Positions 21,281 to 36,800 of a stretch of DNA of 64,000 bases are shown one piece after another. The stretch is taken from positions 11,056,882 to 11,120,881 of the forward strand of contig NC_036454.1 in assembly GCF_002775205.1 (NCBI RefSeq), read 5' to 3'. Origin of the DNA: Xiphophorus maculatus. Its lineage: Eukaryota > Chordata > Actinopteri > Cyprinodontiformes > Poeciliidae. Below the pieces are notes generated by a model, which saw only the letters and a list, made by a program, of their open reading frames with translations, had not been told where the DNA came from and made no database searches. Every line of letters starts with the position of its first letter. The first letter of the stretch is position 1. Made by a program: the position numbers and the translations under genes.

Positions 21281-23933
21281 TTTTTATTATTCCAGAAATT
21301 ACCTTCCACCTTCTAGAGTTATGCTACTTCAATATGAGACCAAGATCTGACATCAAAGTATTTTCCACCGATTTTCTTTTTTTAGCTTACATATCTCTGC
21401 TTAATGCAATCCAGAGCAACTCTGTGTTTAGACAGTGAGATTAAAGTAAAAAATGTGATTTTAATGAGCATCAGAAAGACAAATGAACCACTGAAGTTGC
21501 AGCTTGGGGATACTGTATTATTTTCCAAGCTCAAGGCTGCATCACAATGCAGATGGATAATGAAATATACTGAAACTTTACCTTTAAAATGCTAAATCAA
21601 ACTAAAAAGCTTATTGTGTGTATTTCTGTGCAACTGCTCTCCTAATTCTGCATCTACATTCTTCCCTCTCAGAGCGGGGAGTCACACGTTTCCCTTTTGA
21701 TGAATGCTTGTGAGTCCATTCACATCGGCTGGAAGCTCGTCACCATGAAGGCAGATGAGGACCCACTAAAGTAATGTAAATCCCCGTCTGCCGCTGGCGG
21801 AGATTCCCCAAAGGAAAGCTTCACGGCTGGAATATGCCGTCACTCCTGTGCCTTCAGACAGAGAAGAAGCTGAGGAATAACACAGACACACAAAAGCCGC
21901 AGCTCGGGAGTAACTCACCCCTCAGGATTTCATGTTTCTATGGAGAAGTATGCCTATTTTTAGAAGCGATATAAATAGATCTTCCTGTAGCTCCAATGCT
22001 CAAAATCCAGTCCCCAGAAGCGATTATTCTGTACCATTTGTTTTTTTTCTCTCTCTGACCCTAATGTTGCTTTTCAAAGCTGCACAGCAAAAGTTTGATC
22101 CCTCTCTCTTGTGTGACTGACAGTAAGAACGCCGAGCACTTTACTGAGAAAGTGGAAAGTAAAGTGCAATTTGTCTCAGAGACATTATAACTGAGCTGTG
22201 TGATCTGAGACCACACTGACACCGAGGAAAACATTTCTCCACCCAGAACTCCTAAAACGACTGCTTCATTAACCAAAATAAACCCACTAATCAGCAAACT
22301 AACAAGGGGACACAATCAGTTTATTGAGTAGTTGGGGGGCAGACGGCTAACTTTGTAGCTGTGGAAACCGTTGCTAGGTAACCTGAGGCAAACAGGGACA
22401 AAGATCTGATTGTGATGGAAAGCAAGGTGGAGGAAATCAGAGGAGTGGAAGAAAGTAGCAGGTTACGATACAGAGTTTGAACTTTATCACAGTATTTGTG
22501 GTAAAAAAAACAAACTATTATTTGTTTTTTAGGTTGTTTTGCAGGATGGTGACAGCATTCATAGCGACTCAAACCCTCGGAAAAACTTCCTCATTTGCTT
22601 AAAAATAGTGTGATTTATATCATTAAGCTGCACAGAGTAACTACATTTAATATTTTCTAATTTACTGATATTTATAGAGGCTCTCGTCTAATAAAAAGTG
22701 GAGAAAACAGCAAAAGTAAAATGTGTGATCATGTCAGTTTCCTTTGTTAACATCAATAATTGAACATATAAAGGCAACGATAAATCAAAATTCTTATCAT
22801 GGTGATAAACCTGTCATAATAAATGATAAGAATATGATAGATGCCAACTTCTAGAAGAAGTTCAGACAAACAGTGGATCCAAAATGAAGTGAAGATCAGT
22901 GAGAAGGAAAAATTGGTTCTCTAATAATTTTCTTTGTTTGTTAAAAGAAAATTATTAGTTTTATTCTCAAACCTGGGATTAAACGAGAGGAAAGATGCAA
23001 AATTTACAGAATTATAAATCAAAATGATTTATAATTGTTGAAACATTAATTGAAGAAGTGTAGTTTTTTTGAATGTGACAAAAGTAAAGCATGAAAATAA
23101 ATGTTATTAATTTTGATCCAGTCGAAACTGTGACTCACGTATAAAATATTTTTGAAAATAATGCACAATCTGGGTTTTTCCCTTCAAAATTAGGTGTTTT
23201 TGTGACAAAAACATTTAAAAAATATGATGAACTTTATATCCACAGGTCTGAAGTTGTCAGAAAGATTTAATGCAATAAGAGTGAAAAAAATATAAATATT
23301 GAAATGTTATAAGTTTTTTAAGATGCACCAATTTGGAATCTAAAACTTTCAGTTTATTTAAAGATGCACATTTGTTGTTGTAGATCATCAAAATCAAAAG
23401 CAGTTTGTTTCAGGAGTAGAGAAAAGAAAGGGTTGCCTTTAAAATTACAGCGCAGATGTTTTCTGTATTTTACATTTCAAATCTGGCTGATCGAACATTT
23501 CACCTGTTGAGATTGGAGGCCTTTTTTGTTTCTGTTTTGTTTTTTGAATGTCAGATTTCCCTCTCAGGCACAAAAAAAAAAAAGCTAAAAGTTGATGATC
23601 ATAAAAATAGAAGAAGCACAGCAGCGTCCATGTGTGCTGAACTGTTCCCAGCCTGTTGGAAAAACGTGACACCAGTACATTATGAGAAATCACGAGTGGG
23701 GAGAGAGAGACAGTTCTTCCTCTCGATGGACGACCGCGCTCCCCTCACATTCCTCCCATTTGGTTTCCACGTCTTCTCCTCCGCTGCTGTGAAATCTGAC
23801 TGACAGCAAACAGGGACAAAGAGGACATCCCATTAATATGCTAATCTGTGTGGGGATGTCTTCAACACACGGAGCAGAGTCAGGAATACATGTGTGTCAT
23901 CCGTGCAGCAAGCTGTGTGAAATCAAAGCTCAC

Positions 23934-23984
23934 GGAGGAGGAGGAGGAGGAAGAGGAGGAGGAGGAGGAGGAGGAGGAGGAGGG
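23934..23984. repeat. (GAG)n microsatellite
   Basis: About 50 bp of GAG/GGA triplets with one AAG variant. The minus-strand frame here encodes a serine run and is not a gene. Confidence 0.9.
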
Positions 23985-24389
23985 AGGTGAACGGTGGAGA
24001 AAGGGAGCCGAGGCGACATGAATAAAAACTAAAGCGGAAGGCTTTTGCAGAGGGAATCCCCTCTGCATCACAGAAATCACAAACTGCATCTACTGTATTT
24101 GTTAAAGCGTCAATATCTTTCCGTCTTCAATATCGACCTTTATCAACTCAGTAAAAACTACAAGTTAAATGTTCCTGCTTTTAAAAACTGAGGAATTATC
24201 GAGTTTTAAAATATGTGTAGTCAGTATGAATAGGTTTGAATTACATTTTTTCTCTCTGTTTTTTGTTATTCTTCTGTTTTCTGATGTTTTAATGTTTTGG
24301 TCATTCTTGAAATGGAGAATTTCTTCTCAATCAACTTAAATAAATGTTAAATAAAAATATATGAATGTAATTTTTATCAAAAAAGAATG

Positions 24390-24820
24390 CTTTTACATAT
24401 TTGGTTAGACTGCCACTATGTCGTGACAGTATAATGAGACAGATAATCTGTGATAAAACTCGAGCTCTCCTGTCACAGCTCGGTCTGAACCAACCAATCA
24501 AAGCTACTCTTGCTAATGCTAAAGCTAGTTAGCATTGCCACCAAGGAGAGCAAATAGACGGTTTTCCTGTTACAGTAAGTTGTTTCTCCACCATTAGAGC
24601 ATTTAGCAGCGCGTATTTGAGCATGACTGACAGCGCTAAGACCCGCCTCCTGGCTCTGATTGGTTGGTTTTTACTGGGAGCGGTGTATTTCTTCAGACTC
24701 AGGGAGGAGGTGGAATATCTTTTCACAGATTATCTGTCTCATATTAAGAGACAGACAGATATTGGCAGACAGATATGTAATAATTTGTTTTTTTAAACAG
24801 AAATTGCGTACTGGAGCTTT
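24390..24820. mobile_element. Element with a perfect 20-bp internal inverted repeat
   Basis: ATGAGACAGATAATCTGTGA (24434-24453) is repeated exactly in reverse complement at 24723-24742, 269 bp away. Flanks include TGCCACTATGTCGTGACAGT on the left and a right arm ending TACTGGAGCTTTAAG. A half copy is at 17670-17880. No coding capacity. A non-autonomous DNA transposon is likely. Confidence 0.7.
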
Positions 24821-25785
24821 AAGCAGGATCTTGTCTGACAGATCATGGACTGCATGTTCTTGCCATGTGCAGCCTTCTGTGCTGGGATAAATCGTCCATG
24901 CAACCTGCTTTTGTTTAGATGCTTCAGGGCTTGATTGACAAGAGGAGAAAGAGATGAACGACAAACTACTGCATCTGTCCTGCTCACTCCCAGTGTGAAT
25001 CCACTGTGCGCTCTGACACCATTCATTCACAAGCCGCTTGTTTTGCAGCTGATAAGACAGCAGGCGGTTTGAAAAGCCTCTGAAAGACGCCTCCACCGTC
25101 TCCTCAGCCTCACAGACCCGAGGGACAAGCTAGAACCGCCCACCCTTTCCTTTCCTTCTGCTGTGTCAGTGTAGACCCCCACAAACACACACACACTAAC
25201 ACACACTCTGCCACAGAGCCAGAAAGACAAAGATAGACAGCCAGAGAGAGTGTTTCATCCCTTTCCCCTTATCTCTCTGGCCAAAATCCCCTGCCTCCAG
25301 AAAGCAATTTAAAGGCCAGAGAAAGACAGACAGAAGTGAGACAGCAAACCAGAGAGATGCAGGAAGGAAGGCTCCCGATAAAGCTGCAGGTTCATTAATT
25401 AAAAATGCAGTTTAACATAAAGAAACCTCCTTAAATAAGATTTCAAGACATTATATGAATGGTGATAATAGTAATATTAGTCAAAACAGTAGCGTCTTGC
25501 AAAAATATTTAGACCCATTAAACTTTTTCGCTTTTTTTTATATCACATGATTTTTGGTGATTGTAATGCACAAAGTTGCGCAAAACTATGAAGTCTAAAG
25601 GAAAGTCAAATATGAATTTCACATTATGAGTAAAAATGTGAAAACTGTGGCAGGCGTTTGAACTGAGCCAAGTTCATGAGTTCATTCTCTTCGTGAATCT
25701 TTGCAGATCAAGAGAAAGTCTTCATAAAGGCAGAGTGTCTTCAGATTTACTGTATAACACCTGCTGCTTCCCTGATCTGAAAAAA

Positions 25786-25884
25786 CCCTGCCACGCCCAG
25801 TCACCGTTACCTAGCAACCCCTGCCACGCCCAGCCACCGTTACCTAGCAACCCCTGCCACGCCCAGCCCCCGTTACCTAGCAAC
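25786..25884. repeat. Three tandem 33-bp units carrying GTTACCTAGCAAC
   Basis: Units at 25786-25818, 25819-25851 and 25852-25884 differ by one or two bases. Each reads CCCTGCCACGCCCAG, four or five bases, then GTTACCTAGCAAC. The same phrase appears singly in the dispersed repeat at 37114-37158 and 7517-7560, so this is a local amplification of part of that family. Confidence 0.9.
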
Positions 25885-27768
25885 CCAAGCGGAAGTGTTT
25901 AAATCTGCAAACCTTGTGGGACAGTTTTTCAAAAGACTTGTGATAGAATGCTCTACCAAGTATATATTAAATATTTATAATTTTCTCAAAATTTCTGTTC
26001 ATTGATCATCTAAAATAATAAAATACGGTTGTGTTTGGAACCCTACAAATTCTTAAAAAGGGTTCAAGATCCTGAAAAAGTACTTCTGATTTCCAACAGA
26101 GAAAACCTTCAGCTGAATCAAAGATAAACTGTCTGAGTGACCTAATTTTTGTCGAAACTTCCTTAAATCATTATGTACGACACAGAACTGCACCTCTGAC
26201 GATAAGGGGAATATACAATAGTAGCCAATTAAAAAGTGGAACCCCCCCATCCCGAACGCTCCTCTTCCCATCCCAGGGCATAATTAATCTTAAATTGAAT
26301 GCCTGTGTTTAATTAAACAGTGAGGCGTCTTAAATGGCTGAGCTGTGACTTTGCTTTATCGGTCACTCTGTTAGATGACAGACCCATCTCATTACCCGAC
26401 TCTCTGTTGGGAGACTGTCTGCTTCCCTTATCTGAAAAGCAGTAGCTCCATCAGGTTAACTAATGCACGCTTAAAGCACTTATGGTGCTCTTTAGGAAAT
26501 AATTTATTCGACCAGCTTCCATCGTCTCAGGAGCGTTTACTGCTAAGGAAAACATCTGGAGTGGAATGACAGAAACGCAGCTTTATCAGAAAAATGTTTA
26601 TTAAAATATGTATAAAACTAAAATCTTGTTTTGCTGCTGCTTGGTGTCGGTTGGGGATTTTCAGCAGAAACATTTTGATGTTTTAGGAAAGTCTGGGATT
26701 ACATTGACATGCAATCTGCTGGGATTCTGTAATCTGCTCTTAATCCAAACACCACAGGTGCGTGTAGAGCAATGTTTTACAGCCAACATTTTAAAAATTC
26801 TTCTAAAGGATGAATAAAACATAATACAAATAAAAAATTAAAGGTATTTCTGCAGTTAGCTACAAAAATGAAGTGAGCACATAGCTTAGCTTAGCATAGG
26901 AAGCAGACAGGGCCAAGTACTCTCCAGAGATGAAGAAAACTCGAGCAGCACTTTAGAGCTCACTAATTAACTTTTGACATTTTTTAATTGTTGAATGAAA
27001 CTATCCAATGGTGACCAAAGGTTTCCTCTGAGCTTGTTGCTAAGAAACTGCTAAGTGGGAAACACATAGCGCTCACAAAGCATTGAAGAGTCCTTTTTAA
27101 ACTTAGAATACGATGCAGTTCTTTTCTGCAAATTAAATTCATATTAGTAAATTTACAGACGCTGGTTAATTATTTTTGTCTCCTTGAATTGAGCTGGTTA
27201 TTAAGTTAACATAGTTTCCAGTCTGTATGCATGCTAGCTAAGTTAGTTAGCTAAACTGAATTTATGGCAGAATTATTTTTTTTCTTCACTTCTCTTTTCT
27301 ATTTTGTAATATATATATATTGACAGTAGGTGAGCTTTACATTATGTCACCCGAAACAACCAGATGGATGAAGGAAGCAAGTAAGTAAGGGATTAAGTAA
27401 AAAAAATAAGGAAGTACACAGGAAGGACGGCAAGAAGGAAGGAAGGAAACCAGGGAAGGACACAAGAAAGGACACAAGGAAGAGATGGGGGAAAGTCAGA
27501 CAGAGGTTTCTTCACAGCCTCTGTAATGCTGGCAGCTACAGGGGATTATCATCATCATCTACAACAATTTGGGATTAAATTAAAATAAAATTGGATTTAA
27601 CTGAATTGAAAGACAGAGGAATGAAGCCACAAGGAGAAAATAGAAAGAAAGAGATATATAAAGAGAGAAAGGAAGGAAAGAAGAAGAAAAGATTGGTTAA
27701 TTTGTCAAATGCTTTGGAATAGAAAAACCATTCCACTTGGTATAATTATTGTATTTTTTGTATATATA

Positions 27769-27840
27769 CTGCTCAAAAAAATAAAGGGAACACTTTAAGT
27801 GTTAAACACCCGTTTAAGTGTTCCCTTTATTTTTTTGAGC
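27769..27840. mobile_element. 72-bp hairpin derivative of the CACTGCTCAAAAAAA MITE
   Basis: CTGCTCAAAAAAATAAAGGG and its inverted partner CCCTTTATTTTTTTGAGC flank a core of only about 20 bp. It sits inside TATATA sequence, as expected for a TA-targeting element. Compared with 3907-4139, almost the whole interior is deleted. Confidence 0.8.
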
Positions 27841-27899
27841 ATATATATATATATGTATATATATATATAGTATATATATACATATATATATATATATAG

Positions 27900-27970
<71 letters not shown>

Positions 27971-27995
27971 TATATAAGTACATATATATATATAT
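27841..27995. repeat. (TA)n array with TAGTATATATATACATA variants
   Basis: Roughly 150 bp of TA dinucleotides with GTATAT/ACATAT interruptions at regular spacing, next to the MITE derivative. Frames through it are artefacts. Confidence 0.9.
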
Positions 27996-29533
27996 AAACA
28001 GTAATTATATTGAAACCATTGAAATGTGACTGAAATGTAATATTCCTTGTTTTAGTCTGACTTGTGAAGACCTGCAAAACATTACTTCCTGTGTTAGCTA
28101 ACAAAAAAAAAACACAACAAAGTTCAGGAACTTAAATATTTCCGGAACTGTTCCTAACTTCAGATAAAGGTGAGGGACATACGGCAGCTGAATATCCCAG
28201 TGAAACAAACCTCAGAAATGCGTCTGCTGAGAACGGCCCGTTTCTCGTTACGTCATGTGGCCTCTGACTGATCTACGATAAGTGGTGACTCAGACATGTG
28301 CCAGATGTGACTGTCCAAAGGATTAAAGGTTTATGAGGATTAAAACTGTCCATCCAAAGCCATCCAACCTCCTGCCCTCCAGCACAACGAAGACCAACCA
28401 TTTAAGACAAGTCAAACGTCCCCTCCTGGCCTAAGGAGAGGTGAACCCCACGTAATGGTGGTGTTTGTTCGTTTTGGCCCGGGGCATTCAAGGAGACGGA
28501 GTTTAATAACCAGATTTGTGATTTTATTTCTCAGAAACCAAGCTCAGTGTTGAAATCCAGATTATTTGATTGAATAACTGTGATACAGCCGGTGAAATCA
28601 AACCAAAACAAATTTAATCTCATTATATTTCTGTTGATGTAACATCCCAGCTGCAGTTTAACCATGTCTTCAGTTTTTTATTTTATTTAAAGGGTATGTT
28701 GTCTAACCTGGGAAAATTATGTAGCTTCACTTAATGGCTTTATCTCATTTGAGTGGTAATAAACTGGATCTGGAATTACAAAATAAAAAAGTTGGCTTAT
28801 TATTTCCATTTAAAGATAAAAAGAAATCTCCAAGGTCAGAGGTAAATGTAGTTTCCAATATATATAAAAGTGGTAAAACGGTGACATCTAGTGGCTGTTT
28901 TAGAAAACTGCACTTTAAAAAAAAATAGGCTCAGTTCATTTTCAGTCACAGCTGTAAGAAAGTAATTGTAAGGAAATAATCAATTGGCTAATGCATGAAA
29001 AAATAAAACTTGCTGTTTTGGAGAGCCTTTATATTTGCTGACGCTACTTCTGATATAAACCCTCAAAAAGGATTTATTAGTAACTAACAAATCTAATTTT
29101 TTAGTTGCCGAAAAGGACGAACAAGTTGGAAAAACAGCAAATAAATAAACCCAAACATTTTAGATAAGCATTTCTAACTGGGGTATAAATATTTATTTTC
29201 ATTTAAAGATAATTATCTAAAAATGTATTTCACCAGATTGTTAGAATCAAATTTAATCGACTAAAATGTTTAAAAACTAAAATTGTATTTTAGTTAAATG
29301 AAGCTGGAACTTACAATTTATATAATTTCACTTCAAATAAACTAATCAGACTGCTGAAAAAAGCAATACAATTTTATAAATTAAAGATTCAAATGGAAAT
29401 AATTTATGACCTAGTGTAGAAATGTTGACATATTTGAGCCTTCAGGATCTAAAATCAAAATCAGATGCAAAGTTTTTTTAAGAACAGATTTAAAAACAAA
29501 TCTTTTGAACGAGGCATCAATTTTCGGACAGAT

Positions 29534-29539
29534 TTTATT
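29534..29539 (-). terminator. pcna: pcna polyadenylation signal AATAAA
   Basis: The minus strand reads AATAAA here, 315 bp beyond the pcna stop codon. It is the first such hexamer downstream of the stop that I found. Confidence 0.7.
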
Positions 29540-29853
29540 CATACAAAAACATCTGGAGGTGGCCGATAGTGCGAAAACCACAGGACTTATTTACAAGTGT
29601 GTTATCTACAAAAAAAGAACTTGAAATTTGGTTTCCCGTCCAAGACTGGAAGAGAAAATTTAAGAACAGACCAAAAAGTGCTGGAATTTAAACCGGGTGA
29701 CATCAGGACTTCAACCAGCCGCTGAATCTTTCCTCACAGAGAGAAAAACAGCCGACCGCTCTTCTTTCAGAGCCGACAACCAGAAGAGTCCTGCAGTCAC
29801 TCAGGATGAGTCCCAGCCCTCAGTTTCTCTCTTTTTACTGTGATGAAGATGAC

Positions 29854-33240
<3,387 letters not shown>

Positions 33241-33309
33241 CCCAACCGCTAAAGAATGCAAACAGATTCCAGCCATATTGAAGAGGGCACCTAATACATT
33301 TAACTGGAA

Positions 33310-33490
33310 GCAAGAAGTCGGTAATAACTTCTTACGTTTGCTCAATTTCATTTATACGAGTAAAGTTTCTGTAATAAATAACATTTAGGAGTAGCTTTGC
33401 CACACCATACCTTTTCACTTTTTCTTCAGTAATATTAATTATGAAGTAATGCTAATCTTGAGTAACATTTCTGCATACTCTACCAACTGC
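33310..33490. repeat. Diverged TTACTTGAGTA-family fragment between pcna and mns1
   Basis: TTAATTATGAAGTAATGCTA, TCTTGAGTAACATTTCTG and ACTCTACCAACTG follow the order seen in the longer copies. It separates the CpG-rich pcna promoter from the mns1 upstream region. Confidence 0.5.
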
Positions 33491-33675
33491 GAGTTTTAGG
33501 AACACTAAACTCATAAATTGATTTAAATCTATTTTAATTAATATTTAAAACATTTTAATAAAACATTTTTATCAGACGATGTTCTAAAGAAAATTAATTT
33601 AATTTGGATTTTATTACACCGGAACTGACGTTATTGTCTATGCTCACTCTCATTGGGCTAGGAAAGAATTCGCCC

Positions 33676-33689
33676 GTTTCCTGGACAAC
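33676..33689 (+). promoter_or_regulatory. RFX-type X-box upstream of mns1
   Basis: GTTTCCTGGACAAC fits the X-box pattern of two inverted half-sites (GTNNCC, two bases, RRNAAC). It lies 156 bp before the mns1 ATG. RFX factors, with FOXJ1, drive ciliary genes, and mns1 encodes a motile-cilium protein. Binding itself is an inference. Confidence 0.6.
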
Positions 33690-33844
33690 GAAATGCTAAA
33701 CAGCCGAAAGAAGGAATGCAACTAGCTTAACTTCGGAAAGTTCACAGCAAGTTCACAGATAAAACTCGTTTTAGTTACGGGTTTTCGTGTAGTCAAGTGG
33801 AAAAGAAGTTAGGAGACCTGGGACATACAAAAAAAACTGCAAAC

Positions 33845-36800
33845 ATGGTAACTTTTTGTAGTCAGATCATTTAAACTGTGCGCGGGCTTTGTTGGTTATT
33901 TTAATGTATTTAATGTTTGTTGTAAATGCTTTGGCGTCTGTCTTTTCGTTTTATTAAAACAGAGTCGTCACGGGATGGCGAGGTACCACCATTTACTGCA
34001 GGTGGAAAATAACAGGAAAGATGAGGTCAAGCGGCTATACCGGGAAAAGGGGCTGAAGGCCGGTTTGAATGTGGAGGAGACCGTCGACAGGAGGAGGCAC
34101 ATACGGCAAATGCAACAGCAGCTCAAGGAGCGGCAGATAGAGGAGGCTCTAATCAAGGTTGGAGTCAACTTTAGTCTTCCTAAAGTTCAGCCATGTTTCT
34201 GTGATCTAACTTGAATATAGTCGCCAAAAATAAAATAAAAAAAAATCTAAAAGTTTTTATAAAGTATTTTATAAGCGATAAATCAGTTTTTAAATTGATC
34301 CAGTCACATGTAACGAATGCGCAGCGCGACAACACATTTTGCTAAGCAACTGAACGACGTGTACATTAAAATTGTAATTTGATTCCATATTTATTTTTGA
34401 ATCAGAATCAGAATTAATTTTATTGCCATTGCGCACAAAGAAAGCACCACTAAATTTAAAAGATAACTCTCGAAAGCAAGTCAAATAATTGAATAAAATA
34501 AATACATTTTGGCTACTTGCATGAGTTTTTTTTTTAAAGTTAGCTTTTGATTACTTTATGGATATGCTAAAATGATTTGTGAAAGACAATAAAAAGCTTG
34601 TTATGAAACAACTGTATAACCAGCTGCTAAGCAGACAGGAAGCTGACTGGCTGATGGCTGGAGGATGGATGAAAACAACTGCATCCCCAGGATAACAGGG
34701 TGGCTTATTTACAGCTGCATGGGAAATACTGCTGTGTTTTTGTTTTTGACTGTGTCTCTAAAATCCACCGGACACATAAAAGGTCCTGACAGTTAACATC
34801 TTTCTGTCTTATTCTAAAATCTAAATATGGTTAAAACATGGAAGAGATTTTCTGCAAGCCACGGATTTCCTTGGGTAAAACCCAGGATTGACAAAAATGC
34901 ATAAAAATGTAGTTGATGGAAATACCTGTGAACTCAACAAATGTTATAACATTTAAAGAAATCTAAACATTTTTGACATAAAGTGCTATTTTCCTTTAGT
35001 AAGACAAGCTTCACAGGGGAGCATACAAAGGTAAATGTTTATGAAACAAGACTGGAAATTTTTTGTTGCATGAAATATTATCTTTAATCAGCAAATTCAG
35101 AACTTTTTCTCACTTTCTTTTATAAAAGAGAAATCACAAATGACGGAAAATTCTTTCAAAAATTATCTTTTATGTCATCTCTTTTGTGAGTATTAATAAT
35201 TTTTATTTAACTACGAGAATATGGTCATAATATTAGCTTGAATAAAGACACAATTTTACCAGAAGAACATCTTAAAATTATGAGAAAAACGTTTTAATGA
35301 GAAAAAGCTTGTTATTTTATGTATTGAAATTCTCAAAATTACTACTTCATCCTCCTAATATTATGGCTTCATTATGGTATTATTTATACAAAAAATTGAA
35401 GCTGTAAAACAAAGATGGCTGCTGTGGGTGTACTGACATCATTTTGAAAGAAAATGAGAGCAAAGGTGACCAAAAAAATCCAGATTTTAAGTCCAAAAAT
35501 TAAGTCTTCAAAAAACAAAACTTTTGATAAAATTTGATGAATCACCCAGCCAACATAAAGCATAAAATATTCACATATACTGAACTGACTGCGTCACAAT
35601 TTTCACAAAAAAAAACTTATATGCAAACTTTCCATGACATTCAGATTCAGGGCAACAAAATAAAATGATCTGGAGATGGAAATCCAAACATTGCTTTAAA
35701 AACAGTTTTGCATTACCTCTGCTCTCCCTAATGCAGATTATTGCTGATTAAATAATTGCTGACCCTCTAGGCCGAGGAGGAAAGAATAAACAGGGAAAAA
35801 CAGCGGGATCAGGAGGAGAGAATATCTAAAGAGTTGGCCCGCATCGCCCACGAGAAGCAAAAAGATGAGAAAATGAGGCAGCAGGTTAGAGCAAACAGGT
35901 ACGCTCTCTTTATTACTTCCACACTTGGTTTCATGTGTAACCGGAGTTATTAATTACAGTAACATTGTTTTTTCCTCCTTTAATGTTTAGCCTGGAGATC
36001 AGGGAGCTGGAGTCCAAGCTGCTGGCTGCGTATGTGAGCAAGGAGAGAGATGCTCAGCTGGCTGAGCGGGAAGCGATGAGACGTCAGAACGCTGTGGGTG
36101 CCGCCTTCGATAGTTCAGTCAGATTCCAGACGTTTTCTGTCTCGTGAAAGTTGAGATTCTTTAAAATACGCTCAGTTAAAGTTAGGGCTGGACAATATGG
36201 CTGAAAAACATATCACGATATAAGAGTTTCATATCAGCCAATATCTATAATTATTGATTAGTTTGTTGCTTTAAATATCTGAAGTAGTGCCACTGTTTTT
36301 TCTTTACGCTGTTTTTTGTTTCTAAGCTGTTATGAGGGACGGTGGCAAAACCTTAAACTGCTGCTGCACAAGTTACTCCGCAGGTTGTTGCTAGGTAACA
36401 AAAGAGTGAGTGAGTTGCTAGGAAACCAAAGAGTGAGTGATGCTACAAATCATGCTGAACTGGCCATAAGAGGTTGAGCAGCTAAAGCCTTTCCTCTACC
36501 TACATCTCCCAGAATTCTGTGCGGTTCTGGATCAGAGTTCAGTCAAATTAATGAACATATTTTCTAACCCAATCTATACTGTAACTGATTTATTGTCCAG
36601 CCATAGTTACAGTTATTTAGTTTTGTCTTTGCACGACATCTCACAGAAGAAAAATCGTCCTTAGTCAATACTGATCAATACCGGAGCTTACTGTGAAGTC
36701 ATGTGTTTCCTATGACTTGATAGCTGGTTCAGGCAGAGTTGGCTGAAGCAATGAAGAAAGAACGTGAAGAAGCAGCCGCTGAGCTCCAGAAGCAGGAGGA

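Larger units (their letters stand above)
14761..29533. other. Intergenic region between kcnip3 start and pcna end
   Basis: About 14.8 kb with no gene that I can support. It contains a Tc1-like transposase relic (15682-15870), a putative MITE (15914-16675), two copies of an inverted-repeat element (about 17670-17880 and 24390-24820), repeat copies at 19500-20260 and 20270-21280, a GAG microsatellite, a 3 x 33-bp tandem, and a TA array with a MITE derivative. GC-richer unique stretches at 19040-19390, 21650-21920 and 25000-25320 have no visible splice-bounded frame. They could be regulatory DNA or missed exons. Confidence 0.6.

Noticed and set aside
23880-24089. Minus-strand frame with a poly-serine run
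   Set aside because: Translation of the GAG microsatellite; no other coding evidence.
27795-28104. Minus-strand frames rich in Ile-Tyr
   Set aside because: Artefact of the TA array.
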